From NCBI RefSeq assembly GCF_033958435.1, contig NC_134148.1:10580501-10644500 (forward strand): a stretch of DNA of 64,000 nucleotides, in the 5' to 3' direction. The position numbers and the translations under genes are program-made. The notes beneath the pieces were generated by a model. It had not been told where the DNA came from. It did no database searches and saw nothing but the letters and a program-made list of their open reading frames with translations. Position 1 is the first letter of the stretch. Each line of letters starts with the position of its first letter. Positions 1-10,358 of this stretch are shown in pieces. The DNA comes from Carettochelys insculpta (taxonomy: Eukaryota > Chordata > Testudines > Carettochelyidae).

Positions 1-853
1 GGTGAAGAAATTCAAGGGGGCATGAGGCAACCCAGCCCCCCCACCCTTTGCTTCTGGCTCTCAGCCCCTGCCATTTTATGTGGGTGACCTGGCACAGCCA
101 CTATAGAATGCAGGCAGCTGGTGAAGACCCACATGCAAAGGTGCATGTGGGTTGCGGGGGAGGAGGATGGGGTTAGATGGGGACTGGGAGTTCTTGGCTT
201 AAGTAAGGGAGATGGGGAAGGGGTAAGAGTGAGGAGCTGGTGGTGCCTGGCTTTGTGGGAGGAGAGGGGAGGGGCTCAGCTGGGCAGCTTGCGGGGGCTT
301 GTGGGGCTCAGGCGGCCAGCCCGCTTGCAGGGTTCACGGGGCTTGGGCATCTGGCCCCAGCATCACAGGGCTCAGGTGGCTTGGGCAGGTGGTTGGTCCT
401 AGCAGTGCGGGGCTCGGGCTGGCGGGTGGACGGTTGGCCCCAGCAGCGTGAGGTTCAGACGGCTCAGGCTGGCAGGTGGATGGGCGTGGGTGGCTGGCCC
501 GGGCCGTGTGGGACTTGGGCGGGTGGCTGGCTCCAGTGGTGTGGGGCTTGGGCGGTCAGCTCTGGCAGTGCAGGTCTGAGGCGGGTGGGCAGCTGGCACG
601 GGCAGCTCTGGCAGCTGGCACGGGGCTCAGGCCAACTGAGGCTGCAGCAGGCATCCTCAAGGGGCCAAGAAAAACTATTTGTGCTTATTTTTAATTTTAA
701 ATGACATTTTTATATCAACTTTTTGTGTTTAAATTACAAATTGAATTTTTTGTTAAAAAGCGGGTGGATGATGGTAAAGAAGAGGTGGGGAGATGTGAGG
801 GTTTCTCAAAAATCAAAAGTGGGGTGTGATGTCGAAAAGTTTGGGAATCACTG
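1..853. mobile_element. hAT-type DNA transposon, right-hand portion
   Basis: The right end reads TTTGGGAATCACTG at 840-853, the reverse complement of a typical hAT terminus (CAGTGATTCCCAAA). It is followed by GGCTAGAG, which fits the CTAG-centred 8-bp target sites hAT elements prefer. No matching left terminus is visible, so the element starts outside the window or has lost its end. The interior is a GC-rich, G-skewed block (about 230-650) and then an AT-rich strip. No transposase is recognisable. Open frames in the GC-rich block look like composition effects. Confidence 0.5.
230..650. repeat. G-rich degenerate minisatellite-like block
   Basis: Variants of GGCTCAGG, GGCTTGGGC and GGCTGGCAGGTGG recur irregularly across this stretch. 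A similar G-rich block lies inside another hAT element near 10.74-11.03 kb, which suggests this is internal hAT sequence rather than an independent satellite. Confidence 0.45.
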
Positions 854-861
854 GGCTAGAG

Positions 862-1584
862 GATTTTAAGCTGGTCAGCAGCATATGAAGAAAGAGCAAA
901 ACTAGAGCATTTTCCACCCCCCTCAGCAAAAATCAAGTGCTGGAATAACTCATAGAGGAGCGCTTAAAGGGAGCTGAGGTCTGAGGTGTGATGCAGAATG
1001 TTAGGTCACTTCCTGTGATTTTATAAGACAGGCAGAACTCCAGGCCTGCCTACCAGAGATCACAAGGGAGCCTTTGGAACGCTGAGAACAGAAAGAACAG
1101 CTCTGTGGGACAAATCCCCTTCACTGCTGTGCTGTGAGCAGAGGTGAAAGGAAGCGGGTGTGCCGCTCCAGCAAGGAGTCAACAGGCGGGCGCTTGGCAG
1201 CAGGAGGAGGTGGGGCTGCCCCCAGCTAGGTTCCCCAAGCTTCTTGCAAGCTGTGTGCTAAAAATCAGGCAGCCAGGCAAATGAAAGGGGCTGGCTGGGG
1301 GGCACGCATCACATGGATGCAGGCCCGCCCCAGCCCAGAACCCCCCCACTCCCAGTGCAGCTGCACATACCAGGATGCTGCTGATCTTCTTCCCCTTGCC
1401 CTGATGATCAGGGAGTGAAGGGAAAGTGCTCTACTTGTGTGCATTCCTCACGCTCCTGCTGCCATGGGGAGGGGCAGGGAGTACTTCGTGTAAGCTGTGC
1501 ACATTTCCCTCACTCCGTGGTCTTCAGGGGAAGGGGAAGAAGAACAGCAGCATCCTGCTATATGTGGCTGAATCCCTCCTCCCC
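862..1584. other. Unassigned DNA
   Basis: Mixed-composition sequence with no recognisable repeat terminus, conserved protein frame or RNA gene. Open frames here are short and show no known motif. Confidence 0.5.
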
Positions 1585-1850
1585 ATTCTACCCCACTCTG
1601 CCCCATGCCCTGACTCCTGAACCCCCACACCCTCCAATCTTGATTCCCGCACCTTCATACGTTCTCAGCCACCTGGGCTGACTCCTGAACTCCCCCATGC
1701 TCCCAGCCCAAATTCCTGCAAATTCCTCCCCCATGCTCCCAGTCCAAATACTCTAAGCTCTGTCCTGACTCCTGCACCCCCAAATTCCAGCCCCCTGCTC
1801 TGAGCATCCCAGGATACCGTAACCTCCTGCCCTGAGCCCACCACACTTAA
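1585..1850. repeat. C-rich degenerate minisatellite
   Basis: Phrases such as CTGACTCCTGAACCCCC, CCCATGCTCCCAG and CCCAAATTCCTGC recur with irregular spacing. They form an imperfect tandem array of units of roughly 30-50 bp. Similar C-rich arrays occur inside reptilian hAT elements, but no terminal repeat is visible around this one. Confidence 0.5.
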
Positions 1851-1859
1851 ATTTGTTCC

Positions 1860-2542
1860 AGGTGCTGTGTATCACCCATCCTCCTGCCCTCAGGCTCTCC
1901 CCCACCCCGACCTCCACCCAGAGGCTGCAATATGACCGCGCCTGTAAGAAATTCAAGTTACTCTCACCCCTGTCTGCCAGACTGCACAGTATTTTCTGTT
2001 TATTCATAACAAAAACTAGCCAGCCAGGAAACCGATCTGGTGCATTTCAAAGTGGCATTTGGAGCAGCACTTCTGCCCCACAGCAGTTATCTGGGGTCAA
2101 GGTACCTTGTCTTCCAAAGCAGCAGTGGCCACTGGAGTCAGCAACAGGTGACTCTGACGTTGGTCACCCTGAGAGAGACCTCGTGACTGGGGACTGAACC
2201 CAAAGTCTAGCTCCTTCACAGCAACTCCTCTGTGTCTACCCTTATCGTCCCTGTCTTCTGACTAACGCCGCCTCACACACTCACACACGCAGGTCCTCCT
2301 TGCATGCTGGGATGCTCCTAAACAATCATTTAGCTCCAGTGATGCTATGTTTGAAGTACTGCAGGACGGGTGCCTCCCTGGCAGCACACTTCAAGTCAAT
2401 GTAGTGGCTTGGCAAAAGGGTAGTGCACGGTAGCTGTGTTTGGGGATCATGGCTTGAGGGAGTCTCAGACTTCTTGACAGGAGGCTTCAGCTCCAGGGGG
2501 TTTAAAGATACTAGCTGAGGGAAGAGCTCAAACAGGGTCTTA
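1860..2542. other. Unassigned DNA
   Basis: No recognisable gene or repeat. A short CA-rich run (CACACACTCACACACG) lies near 2273-2290. Confidence 0.5.
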
Positions 2543-2550
2543 ACCTAGCC

Positions 2551-2871
2551 CAGGGGTCAGAACCTTTCTGAGGCAGAGTGCTGAAATTTGACCTTGTGAC
2601 CTCTCTGTACGGTCCAAGTGCCGGTGATACTTTTTAAAGTCACTAATAGTCCTACTTACAACAGCTTCATTAACAAATAAATTAAGATGCAGAGCGTTAT
2701 CGTTTAGGTGGTGGTTAGCTGGTCTTCTGTTAATCCAGAGGTGGCATGGCTCTGAGCAAGTTCCCGGCTGCATGGGGGAGGAGGACCAGGGCTGAGCTCT
2801 CGCCTTGCGTGCCAATGAAAATTAGTTCATGTGCCACTCTTGGCACACATGCTGGGGGCTGCTGACCCCTG
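2551..2871. mobile_element. Non-autonomous hAT element (321 bp)
   Basis: The left terminus CAGGGGTCAGAACC and right terminus GGCTGCTGACCCCTG form inverted repeats of the CAGGGGTCAGCAACC hAT type. The flanks are ACCTAGCC (2543-2550) and ACCTAGAC (2872-2879), an 8-bp target duplication with one mismatch, as expected for hAT. The interior has no transposase coding sequence. Confidence 0.85.
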
Positions 2872-2879
2872 ACCTAGAC

Positions 2880-5418
2880 TTAAGAGTTCTTCTGTTTTGT
2901 TCTAGTCTCCGGCGCATCACACAGCATGGCATTTTCTAAGGGCTTTCTTCTGAAAAAATAAACTGCTGGATGGAATCCTACTTTAGTAGAATATGTTAGA
3001 AACCATGTGTGTTTGGGCTGAAAAGAACCAAGCCAGGCTGACTAATCACTTTCACACCAGAGGGACTTGCCTTTCCTGGTGGCTCTCATGTGCAGCATGG
3101 AACGGAGCCGGTTAGAATGCAGCAGACGAGATACCGGATTAGCCAAGGGCACATTGTGTCAGGAATCCTTTTGTACTCCTAATGGCAGTATGAAGGAACA
3201 ATTGGAGTGAGGCCCAGCAGCCCTGTAAATCAGTTGAAACAGTTATTAAAATCAAATGGTTAGTGAGCCTGTCAAGCTTCTTCTGTAGACGTTTCCAAAA
3301 AGAAATTAACAACGTTTTGGGAGATGTCAGCAAACCCAAGTGAGAACAAAGCATTTCCTTTTACAGGACACACTTCCAGGAGTCCTCTGCAGTCCTGGAA
3401 TAGATATGCCCAGTTGTTATCAGACTTGATTATCACAAACCCCAGCAGATTGCACGATATCCCCACAATGCTCCTGACAGAAAAATATGCCTAAATACAT
3501 TTGCCATCACAAATGGCATTTGTTTAATGTGTGGAGGTCAAATCCCAAGGATTAATAGCAGAGTGTGTTGTAGACTGGCATGGACAGATGCTGTTCAACA
3601 AGCATATATCCCATTTGGGTGACAAGCAGAGGCTGGCTTGACTTCTTCCAAAGATTCTGCTTTCTTGCTGAAGTAATCTGAGCCAGAACACTAATTTTTT
3701 GCAATGTGATAGCTCATGCTAATTTGTGTTTCCCTTTTGAGCTATCGCGGCAGAGAGGTACATCAAGCTCTCCATTATGATAAAGTGAAAAGGCCAAACT
3801 GAAAAGTGAAATTTGTTTACTTTCAACAAATCCATTATGAGCTACAAAAATACTGGTGTCAGGATGCTATATATCACATAACCCATTATCACACAGTCAC
3901 TCCCTTTCCAGCAGCTAGCTGGAGAGCTACAGTTAAGGGGTCTGAAGACTTGGAAAACTACATTAAAAACATTGTTATTTTGGTAATTTGCAACCCCCAT
4001 CTTGCACTTCAGTAGAAAGTACTTATGATCTGGGACAAGGTAAATTTGACAGAGGACAAGCCTTGGCAATACGGGGCAGAAAGGAGGGAAAAAATGACTC
4101 CTTCCTCTTTTTATTCTCAGCAGCAATACAAATAAAGCAAAAGAGCAAAACAGAAACGTCTGTCCCCAAATTGTGGGGAAACAAAGGATCATATTAATCC
4201 CTGGAGCAGCTCTCTTGAAGGTAAGGCAGCTACATCAGAGACAACTTTTACTGCCACTAATGCCACAAGAATTCCTACTTAAACATTCATAACTAGGTGC
4301 TAAAGGACTTTAGCAAAGCACCTGGAAAGAGCCCCATATAACACAAAATGTTCGCCTGGCTCCATTTGTCCCAGTTGTTCAAGTATTCTGGAGTTTTCAT
4401 GGTTTATTTTTAAATAAAATGCATAAATTTTTGACATACAAAAAGTTTCAGTGGGAGTCTGCGATGGTAACAAATCTGCGGTAATTTCAGTGGGAGCTGC
4501 CAAACTGAAATGGGTTCAAGAACAAACAGGCACGGCTGGTAAGTAGGGCCAGCAGTTTGCTGTGGGGAGTCATAGGTTCTGTGAGGTCTTTCATTTAAAG
4601 TATACACAGCTGGTTGAAGAGACTTCTGCTCAGTGTGGCTGCTCTTATGCTGTCTTTTCAGGGACTGTGGAACATTTACAGAGAATAAATCCCATCCCTG
4701 CCCAGGAAAATAATTGGGTGCATTTATGTTAGTTTAAAAAATGGTTTGAATGTTTTGCCTTTCTCTGCAACGTGCAGTAATGGCTACTGTTGGAGACAAA
4801 AAAAAAAGCGGATTAGCGGGAGCTTAGGTCTGTTCTGAGGACGAAATTCTTCTCTTCCTAAGAACTGGACCGCAGCTTTCGAAAGTCTACTCCCTTGTGA
4901 AATATGTGCTGGGTTTTGGCCTTTGGCAGGGCTGTCTCTAGTATTCTGAACCCTGTAATCAGTGATGAAACAGGCTTAACCGCCCAGTTTGGTTGCTTGC
5001 CTCAGGATATCATATGGACACCAGCACAGCCTGATACCACAACTAAAATCTGGACTTGAAATCATACATACATGAAATCTGTTTCTTGATATTCTTTGCC
5101 CTCTTCTCTCTACTAGGCAGTGGTGGGGAAGGACTTGTCCACAGAAGAAAAAGGACAGAACTAATATGTATGTTATAAAGAGTGGTGGGTTATGGTCTGC
5201 AAAACACAGAGCTATCCAGGACATACTAGGCTTACTTGCATTTTCCTCCCTTAATTATTCTCCCTCATGGATCCCAGTTCTCTGACACTAATGCAAGTCT
5301 GGTGGAAGGAAACAGCAGCTGCACTTGCACAAGTGAGGGGAGAATCAGGCATCTGGTACCCAGGCTAGATCCCAAGATCTTGGCTTAATCTGTACTGCTC
5401 TAAGATTTGTCATCAAAG
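2880..5418. other. Unassigned AT-rich DNA
   Basis: About 2.5 kb of AT-rich, non-repetitive-looking sequence. All open frames are short, and none shows a domain I recognise. A short A-run lies at about 4799-4807. I see no promoter or splice pattern that would support an exon. Confidence 0.5.
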
Positions 5419-5931
5419 ATGTCCAGTTCTGGGGACCGCAGTTCAGGAAGGATGTGGAGAAATTGGAGAGGGTCCAGAGGAGAGCAACGAGAATGATCAA
5501 AGGTCTAGAGAACATGACTTATGAAGAAAGGCTGAAAGAATTTGGCTTGTTTAGTCTGGAAAAGAGAAGATTGAGGGGGGACATGATAGCAGTTTTCAGG
5601 TATCTAAAAGGGTGTCATAAGGCAGAGGGAGGGAACTTGTTCTTCCTTGCCTCTGAGGATAGAACAAGAGGCAATGGACTGAAATTGCAGCAGGGGAGGT
5701 TCAGGTTGGACATTAGGAAAAAGTTCCTAACGGTCAGGGTGATCAAACACTGGAACGAATTACCAAGGGAGGTGGTAGAATCTCCATCGCTGGAGATATT
5801 TAAGAAGAGGTTAGATAGATGGCTTTCAGGGATGGTCTAGAAAGTGCTTGGTCCTGCCATGAGGGCAGGGGGCTGGACTCGATGGCCTCTCGAGGTCCCT
5901 TCCAGTCCTACTCATCTATGATTCTATGCAT
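5419..5931 (+). mobile_element. CR1-type LINE, 5'-truncated 3' end
   Basis: The copy begins in the final part of ORF2 and ends in the characteristic CR1 3' tail (GAGGTCCCTTCCAGTCCTA followed by GATTCTATG). CR1 copies are usually 5'-truncated like this. The reading frame at 5454-5840 is uninterrupted to its stop. It matches the conserved C-terminal region of CR1 ORF2: [20 protein letters not shown], then [35 protein letters not shown] and [14 protein letters not shown]. The 3' end joins directly to a Penelope-like fragment. Confidence 0.92.
5454..5840 (+). pseudogene. C-terminal fragment of CR1 ORF2 (reverse transcriptase polyprotein)
   Basis: This 128-codon open frame encodes only the C-terminal tail of the CR1 LINE ORF2 protein, downstream of the reverse transcriptase palm. 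Visible blocks are [54 protein letters not shown] and [20 protein letters not shown], all typical of avian and reptilian CR1. The first ATG is simply an internal codon of the longer ancestral frame. The endonuclease and catalytic reverse transcriptase domains are absent, so the fragment cannot support retrotransposition. It is open by chance of age, and there is no sign of host use. Confidence 0.85.
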
Positions 5932-5966
5932 CTGACAAAGTGGGTCTTTGTCCACAAAAGCTTATG
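5932..5966 (+). ncRNA. Degenerate hammerhead-ribozyme-like motif in a Penelope-like fragment
   Basis: The stretch has the layout of a hammerhead core: CTGACAA (ancestral CTGATGA), a short stem-loop built from GTGG and CCAC, then AAAAGC where GAAAGC is expected. Hammerhead ribozymes are known in the terminal repeats of Penelope-like elements. Both conserved boxes are mutated here, so self-cleavage is unlikely. The usual downstream segment (TAATAAATT, TTTGTTAGTC) is not seen, so this is a small remnant next to the CR1 end. Confidence 0.5.
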
Positions 5967-6208
5967 CTCCAAAAAATCTTCCCATTGTTTTTTCATCAAA
6001 GATTAAACTTTTCACAAAACCTCATTGGAAAATGGTTGATTAAACCCATGGCACTTTCCAACCATACTGTCTGGATTGGGCGTTTTGTGCTGTGAATTCC
6101 AAGCAGAATCCTACCTTTGTTGTGGGGAGGGAGAGAGCCCATTAAACTGCCATTTCTAAGGTCCCATCCCTACTTTGTAAACACTTGAGCAATGTTGATA
6201 GTATAAGG

Positions 6209-6600
6209 CTATGTATACACCAGAAACACTTCACGGTATATGAAAGAATAGTTACTACTATGCTACTAGTGTGGACACAGCTTATACCAATGTTATAACC
6301 ACTATAGTTTATTCCACCCTCAGCCCACAGTGCTGGAATGAGGGGCCCAGGGAGTCATGGGTCAGCATAACTACATTGCTGAGGGGTGTGAAAAAAGTCT
6401 ATTCCCAAGTGTTGTAGTTAAGTTGACCAAAGTGCCTGTGCAGGCAGTGCAAGGCCAACAGAATTCTTCTTCCTTTGACCTAACTACTGCCTCTTACTCC
6501 TATACTGGTGGGAAAGTCCCTCCCACCATCAATATAATGAGTGTCTGTACTGAAGCACTAGTGATACTGCTCTTTGAGGCAGAAAAGGGTTGACTCTTCT
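6209..6600. mobile_element. Harbinger-type MITE, right end decayed
   Basis: The left terminus is GGCTATGTATACACC. Internal blocks include GCTGAGGGGTGTGAAAAAAG, GTAGTTAAGTTGACC, TTGACCTAACTACTGCC, GTGGGAAAGTCCCTCCCACC and AGTGTCTGTACTGAAGC. Their order matches a MITE family I recognise from turtle genomes, where the ends carry GTCTACAC. The right terminus is no longer clear. No coding sequence is present. Confidence 0.65.
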
Positions 6601-7122
6601 TTTTTCTGAATGCCCAAACAGCAAGGCTAAGCCTTAGCTGGTATCACATAAAGTAGTGCAGGTCTGAAAGTGAACACATTTGTAATCTTGGATCCTTTTA
6701 CATCTGGTCACAGGAAGGATTGGAATCACCCACACATCCTGCAGTTCAGTTATCATATGCCAGGTTGGGGCCCCAGAATTAGAAACCAATTGTTTGCCGT
6801 GCTGAGCATTGTAGTGCTTCAGTGAGCCCAGCATTTCTGGGAGTCTGAGGTTTTTTGAGCAAAATTGATTCAAATTTCCATAAACAAACTCCACATAGTT
6901 TACAGTTGTTTTGGCCTTGTAGTCCAGTGCTCTCACATTTACAGCCCTGTAAAGAGTGGTATCGGTGTCATACATTATTGGTCCTATCCACGTATGTGCT
7001 TTCTGGAGCAGAGGCTGCTAAAAGTTAAATGCTGCATGCCCCTGTACCAAGAGACAACTGAAATCTGCCAAGTCTTTCTTCCACTTCACCATCAGCTAAG
7101 TTTCTCAAGAAAGACTAAGGAC
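6601..7122. other. Unassigned DNA
   Basis: No gene or repeat terminus recognised. The open frames on both strands are short and without known motifs. Confidence 0.45.
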
Positions 7123-7175
7123 ATAGAATCATAGAACACTAGAACTGGAGGGACCTCAAGAGGTCATCAAGTCCA
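7123..7175 (-). mobile_element. CR1 LINE 3' tail, very short
   Basis: On the minus strand the 3' end of CR1 is recognisable (GATGACCTCTTGAGGTCCCT with a trailing ATTCTATG). Only about 50 bp remain. It directly abuts the decayed Harbinger copy. Confidence 0.85.
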
Positions 7176-7196
7176 GGGAGGGCAGGGCACACCCAC

Positions 7197-7560
7197 CTCA
7201 CTGCAGCCCTGGCGGAGTGTGGACACCCCACCTACACGCTGGAGCAGGTGCAGGCCAAAGTAATGGAGTTCCACCAGGGCTACATGTGGGCCTGGGACAA
7301 AGCTGGCCAACTGCCCTTTCTATGATGAGCTCCACCTGGTCCTGGGGGCAAGGATGGTTCCCCCAGCCAGCAGAGCATGGACACCCACCTGGAGATGGCA
7401 GAACCCCCAGCAGAGCCACAGGTGCAGGAGAAGTCGAACCCTGAGTCCAGCCGTGAGACCCTAGTAATAGCTCTAGACTCATGTCCCTCTAGCATGGCAA
7501 TGTCCACAGTGTCTCTGGACCTCTTTGGGGGACTGCCTGGTGAGTACTCCTCAGCTCACA
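7197..7560 (+). pseudogene. Myb/SANT-like protein remnant of a Harbinger element
   Basis: Harbinger elements encode, besides the transposase, a second protein with a Myb/SANT-like trihelix domain that binds the element's DNA and helps nuclear import. Translation gives YTLEQVQAKVMEFHQGYMWA, then after a frameshift a YDELHLVLGA-like block. These match the end of the SANT-like domain in the fuller copy (QVRSKVKVLHQGYARARDQ, FYWELWSILG). The N-terminal half of the domain, including the first helices, is missing at the left break. A later segment includes EKSNPESS and may correspond to the linker. The gene is non-functional. Confidence 0.6.
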
Positions 7561-7834
7561 CATCCCAGAGTGTGTGTGCGGGGGAGCTGCCTGCCCCTGC
7601 CGTGGCTGAGAGCAGGCTAGCCACATGGGCAATGGCCTGACCCCAGACACACCACTGAGGTGTGGGACCCCAGCATGTGGGCATGACTGCAGGTGACAGT
7701 CAGCACCTGCCCCCGTGGACAGCACTACAGGCTGCATACGAGTGTGCACACAGCTAACCTGCCAACCATGCAGTGACGCCTCTGTGGCTGGATGCTCCTT
7801 GCCTGCTAGCCTATTCCACAGAGATGGGGAGCTT

Positions 7835-8353
7835 GGCCCTGACGGTGGACTTCTCCATGCCGAACTGGTTGCCCACTGAGTAGTAGCTGCCCAGGGTGGC
7901 GAGCTTTCACAAGGTGATGGCAACCCACTTCTCCAAGGGGATGGTAGGCTTCATCCAGGTGTCCTGTCTGCAGAGGGTGTGGGCAAGCCAGGAGCAGAGC
8001 TCCAGGAATGTGCCCTTCCTCATGCAGAAATTCTGGAGCCACTGCTGGTCATCCCACTGGACCATGACCAGCTGGTCCCACCAGTCAGAACAGGTGGTGT
8101 ACCTCCAGATCCACCTGTTCATCCGAGCAGGAGAGTGCAGGTGTGGCACTGAGGGACCGGTGTCCTGCTTTTCAGGCCCGGTGTCTGGCGCACCCCCTGA
8201 GAGGCGGTGAAAGATGGCTGTCAGCAATACGAGCAACAGCTCAAGCAGCAGAGAGGGGGTCCAGGGCAAACCCAGTGGCTGTTCTGGCACCATGACTGAC
8301 TGGAAAGAAGGATCTCTCTCACAGCAAGCATGTGAGCCCTGCAGTAGCTTCAC
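7835..8353 (-). pseudogene. Harbinger transposase, exon-1 remnant (HARBI1-like N-terminal part)
   Basis: The minus-strand translation contains CSDWWDQLVMVQWDDQQWLQ, NFCMRKGTFLELCSWLAHTL, TWMKPTIPLEKWVAITL and, after a frameshift, a GNQFGMEKSTV-like segment. These match the N-terminal helical region of Harbinger transposases (consensus style SDWWDRIVLGTWDDQQWLQN and MRPAIPLEKRVAIALWKL). This part precedes the DDE catalytic core, which is absent here. At least one frameshift separates the two conserved parts near 7910. The neighbouring SANT-like remnant lies tail to tail with it. It is clearly a dead copy. Confidence 0.72.
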
Positions 8354-8640
8354 TGTCCCTCAAGGAGGTCGGCAAGCCTCAGCATGGGCAGCGTACATGG
8401 GTAGGGGGAGTCCCTTTAAGGGTGCACCTGGCCAGGTCTCCTTGAAGGGCTTGCTGTCCATGCGACCCTGTCTTCCCAGGTTTCAGGGCCAGTTCTGTCA
8501 AGAAAGCTGTTGGGAGGCTGGCCACTCTGGTAACAGAGAGGATCACTTTTTCAGTCTGTTTTCATGTGTGAGCACAATCTGTCAACAGAAGTTTTGTCAG
8601 GAGTGACCTGTTGACAGATTGCTCTAGTGTAGACATAGCC

Positions 8641-8954
8641 CCAAAGTTTAAATGCAACAATAGCAGCAACATTTTTAATGGGAAAAAAATGTGACCCAGG
8701 TCTCCTGGTTTCTAGACCATTATTCTTTTGCATTGTGTAGTCTTATTCTTACGGAAAGTCTAGTAGAATTTAGCAGAAAATCATAACTTTTCTATAAAAA
8801 TTAATAAAACATTCTGTAGAATAGACAAGGTGATAGGTAGGTTATTACACGGTCATATTCTGTGAATTTTGGAGTAAATTTGACAATGTTCTACAAGGTT
8901 CTGATCCTATGAGGACCCACCCAAATTGAGGATAAAGACTTTGGTTTCTTCCTT
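8641..8954. other. Unassigned AT-rich DNA
   Basis: Short AT-rich interval between the Harbinger end and the next LINE fragment. No gene or repeat recognised. Confidence 0.45.
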
Positions 8955-9725
8955 ATAAAGATTAATAGATTCCCAAGCCAGAAGGGAGTGTTGTAACCAT
9001 CTAGTTGGATTCTCCTGCTTAACCTAAGCCATAGAATTTCCTGCCAAAAATTTGTAGAGGATATCTTTTAGAAAATGACCCAATCTTGATTTTAAAATTG
9101 TCACTGATGGAGAAGCCACCGTGACCTTGGTAAATTGTTCCAATGATTCATTGCCCTCACCGTAAATAAAAGAAAACACCTCACTTCCAGCTGGAATTTG
9201 TGACAGTCATTGAAGCATGTCACACTTTTCTTCACTAGCTTAAAGTGCCCATAATTAAATATTTGCTTTCCAAGCAGATACGTGTAATCAAGTCACCATC
9301 AAACTTTCCCCCTCAGCTAAAAAGACTGAGCTTCTTGAGCCTATCACTACAAAGCCTGTCTTCTAATCCTTCAATCATTTTCCTGCCTCTTCTCTGAACC
9401 CTCTCCAATCTACCAACACCCTTCTTGAATTGAAGGCCCCAGAACTGGACAGACTATTCCAGCAGCAGTCACAACCGTGCCAAATATAGAGGTAAAATAA
9501 AAGGTCCCTGCTTCTATTGTACATGCTGCCCTCTGTGAGTCCCAGGATGTCATCAGCTATTTTGGCCACAGCCTCACAGTGGGCACTCCTGTTCAGCTGA
9601 TTAGCCACCACAACTCCAGAATCTTTTTCAGCATCACTTCTTCCCAGCACAGAGTGCCCCATTCTGTATGTACAGTCTACATTATTTGCTCCTAGGCATG
9701 TACATTTACACCTGGCCATAGTAAA
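8955..9725 (-). mobile_element. CR1/L3-clade LINE, ORF2 3' portion, decayed
   Basis: The minus strand carries the C-terminal region of a CR1-clade ORF2. Visible blocks are TYRMGHSVLGRSDAEKDSGV, VVANQLNRSAHCEAVAKIAD and, further on in shifted frames, segments equivalent to the conserved end of the protein. The best frame covers 9375-9719. The usual young CR1 3' tail is not visible at the low-coordinate end, and frames are broken several times. This is an old, 5'-truncated copy. Confidence 0.8.
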
Positions 9726-10358
9726 ATGGCACTTTCTTTGCTTGCCCCCACCTTCATGTAGGCAGTACAGATAGCTCTGAATCAGTCACCAGATTGCTTC
9801 AGCACTCTCACAAGTTTTAAGTCACTGACAGACTGTCAGTGATGATAAAATTCAATAACCTATTGCCCATAAGGGATGGTATGAATGGTTTCTCATCTTT
9901 TTCTATCACTGCGGTACCCTTTCCATTTCTTTCTCCCCCGCTCCGCTCTTTACTGCATGCTTCTCAGAGGGTTTGTACTGGACCATTGTATGAAATGATG
10001 TGTACAATATTCTAGTTGGTGTTTGCTCTCCAGGTTGCAGTTAAAAATCTAACAAAAATTATTACAAAAAAGTTTGAGAGATTTTGAATATTTGCAAACA
10101 AAACCAAACAGAAGAGAAACAAGAAAAGGTCACCACCTAAGCCCCACCACCTTTTACTTTACATATCTACTGATATGGAAGCAAGTCACTCGTTGAACAT
10201 ACAGTTAAATTATATAGAATAGCAATAAACAGCCCAACTAGGCTACAATGGTATGTCCATGTCTTTGCACGTGTACAGACTTGGGGAAGAAAACAATGAT
10301 TCCTTGGCAAGGCATGGAATGCATAAGGCACCCAGTCTATTTCTTGCTTTGTTGTTTC
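9726..10358. other. Unassigned DNA
   Basis: No recognisable gene or repeat in this AT-rich interval. Confidence 0.45.

Larger units (their letters stand above)
7176..8640 (+). mobile_element. Decayed Harbinger element with remnants of both genes
   Basis: A Myb/SANT-like gene remnant lies on the + strand (about 7197-7560). A transposase exon-1 remnant lies on the - strand (about 7835-8353), the same converging order as the fuller copy at 33.0-37.0 kb. The right terminus CTAGTGTAGACATAGCC (8624-8640) is a Harbinger-type end. The left terminus is lost at the junction with CR1. The exon carrying the catalytic DDE residues is missing between the two genes. Confidence 0.75.

Noticed and set aside
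1585..1850. Regular repeats considered as a CRISPR array
   Set aside because: The units are degenerate and unequal with no spacer pattern, and the window is clearly vertebrate.
5454..5840. Intact-looking 128-codon gene
   Set aside because: It is the C-terminal piece of CR1 ORF2 running into the CR1 3' end, not a host gene.
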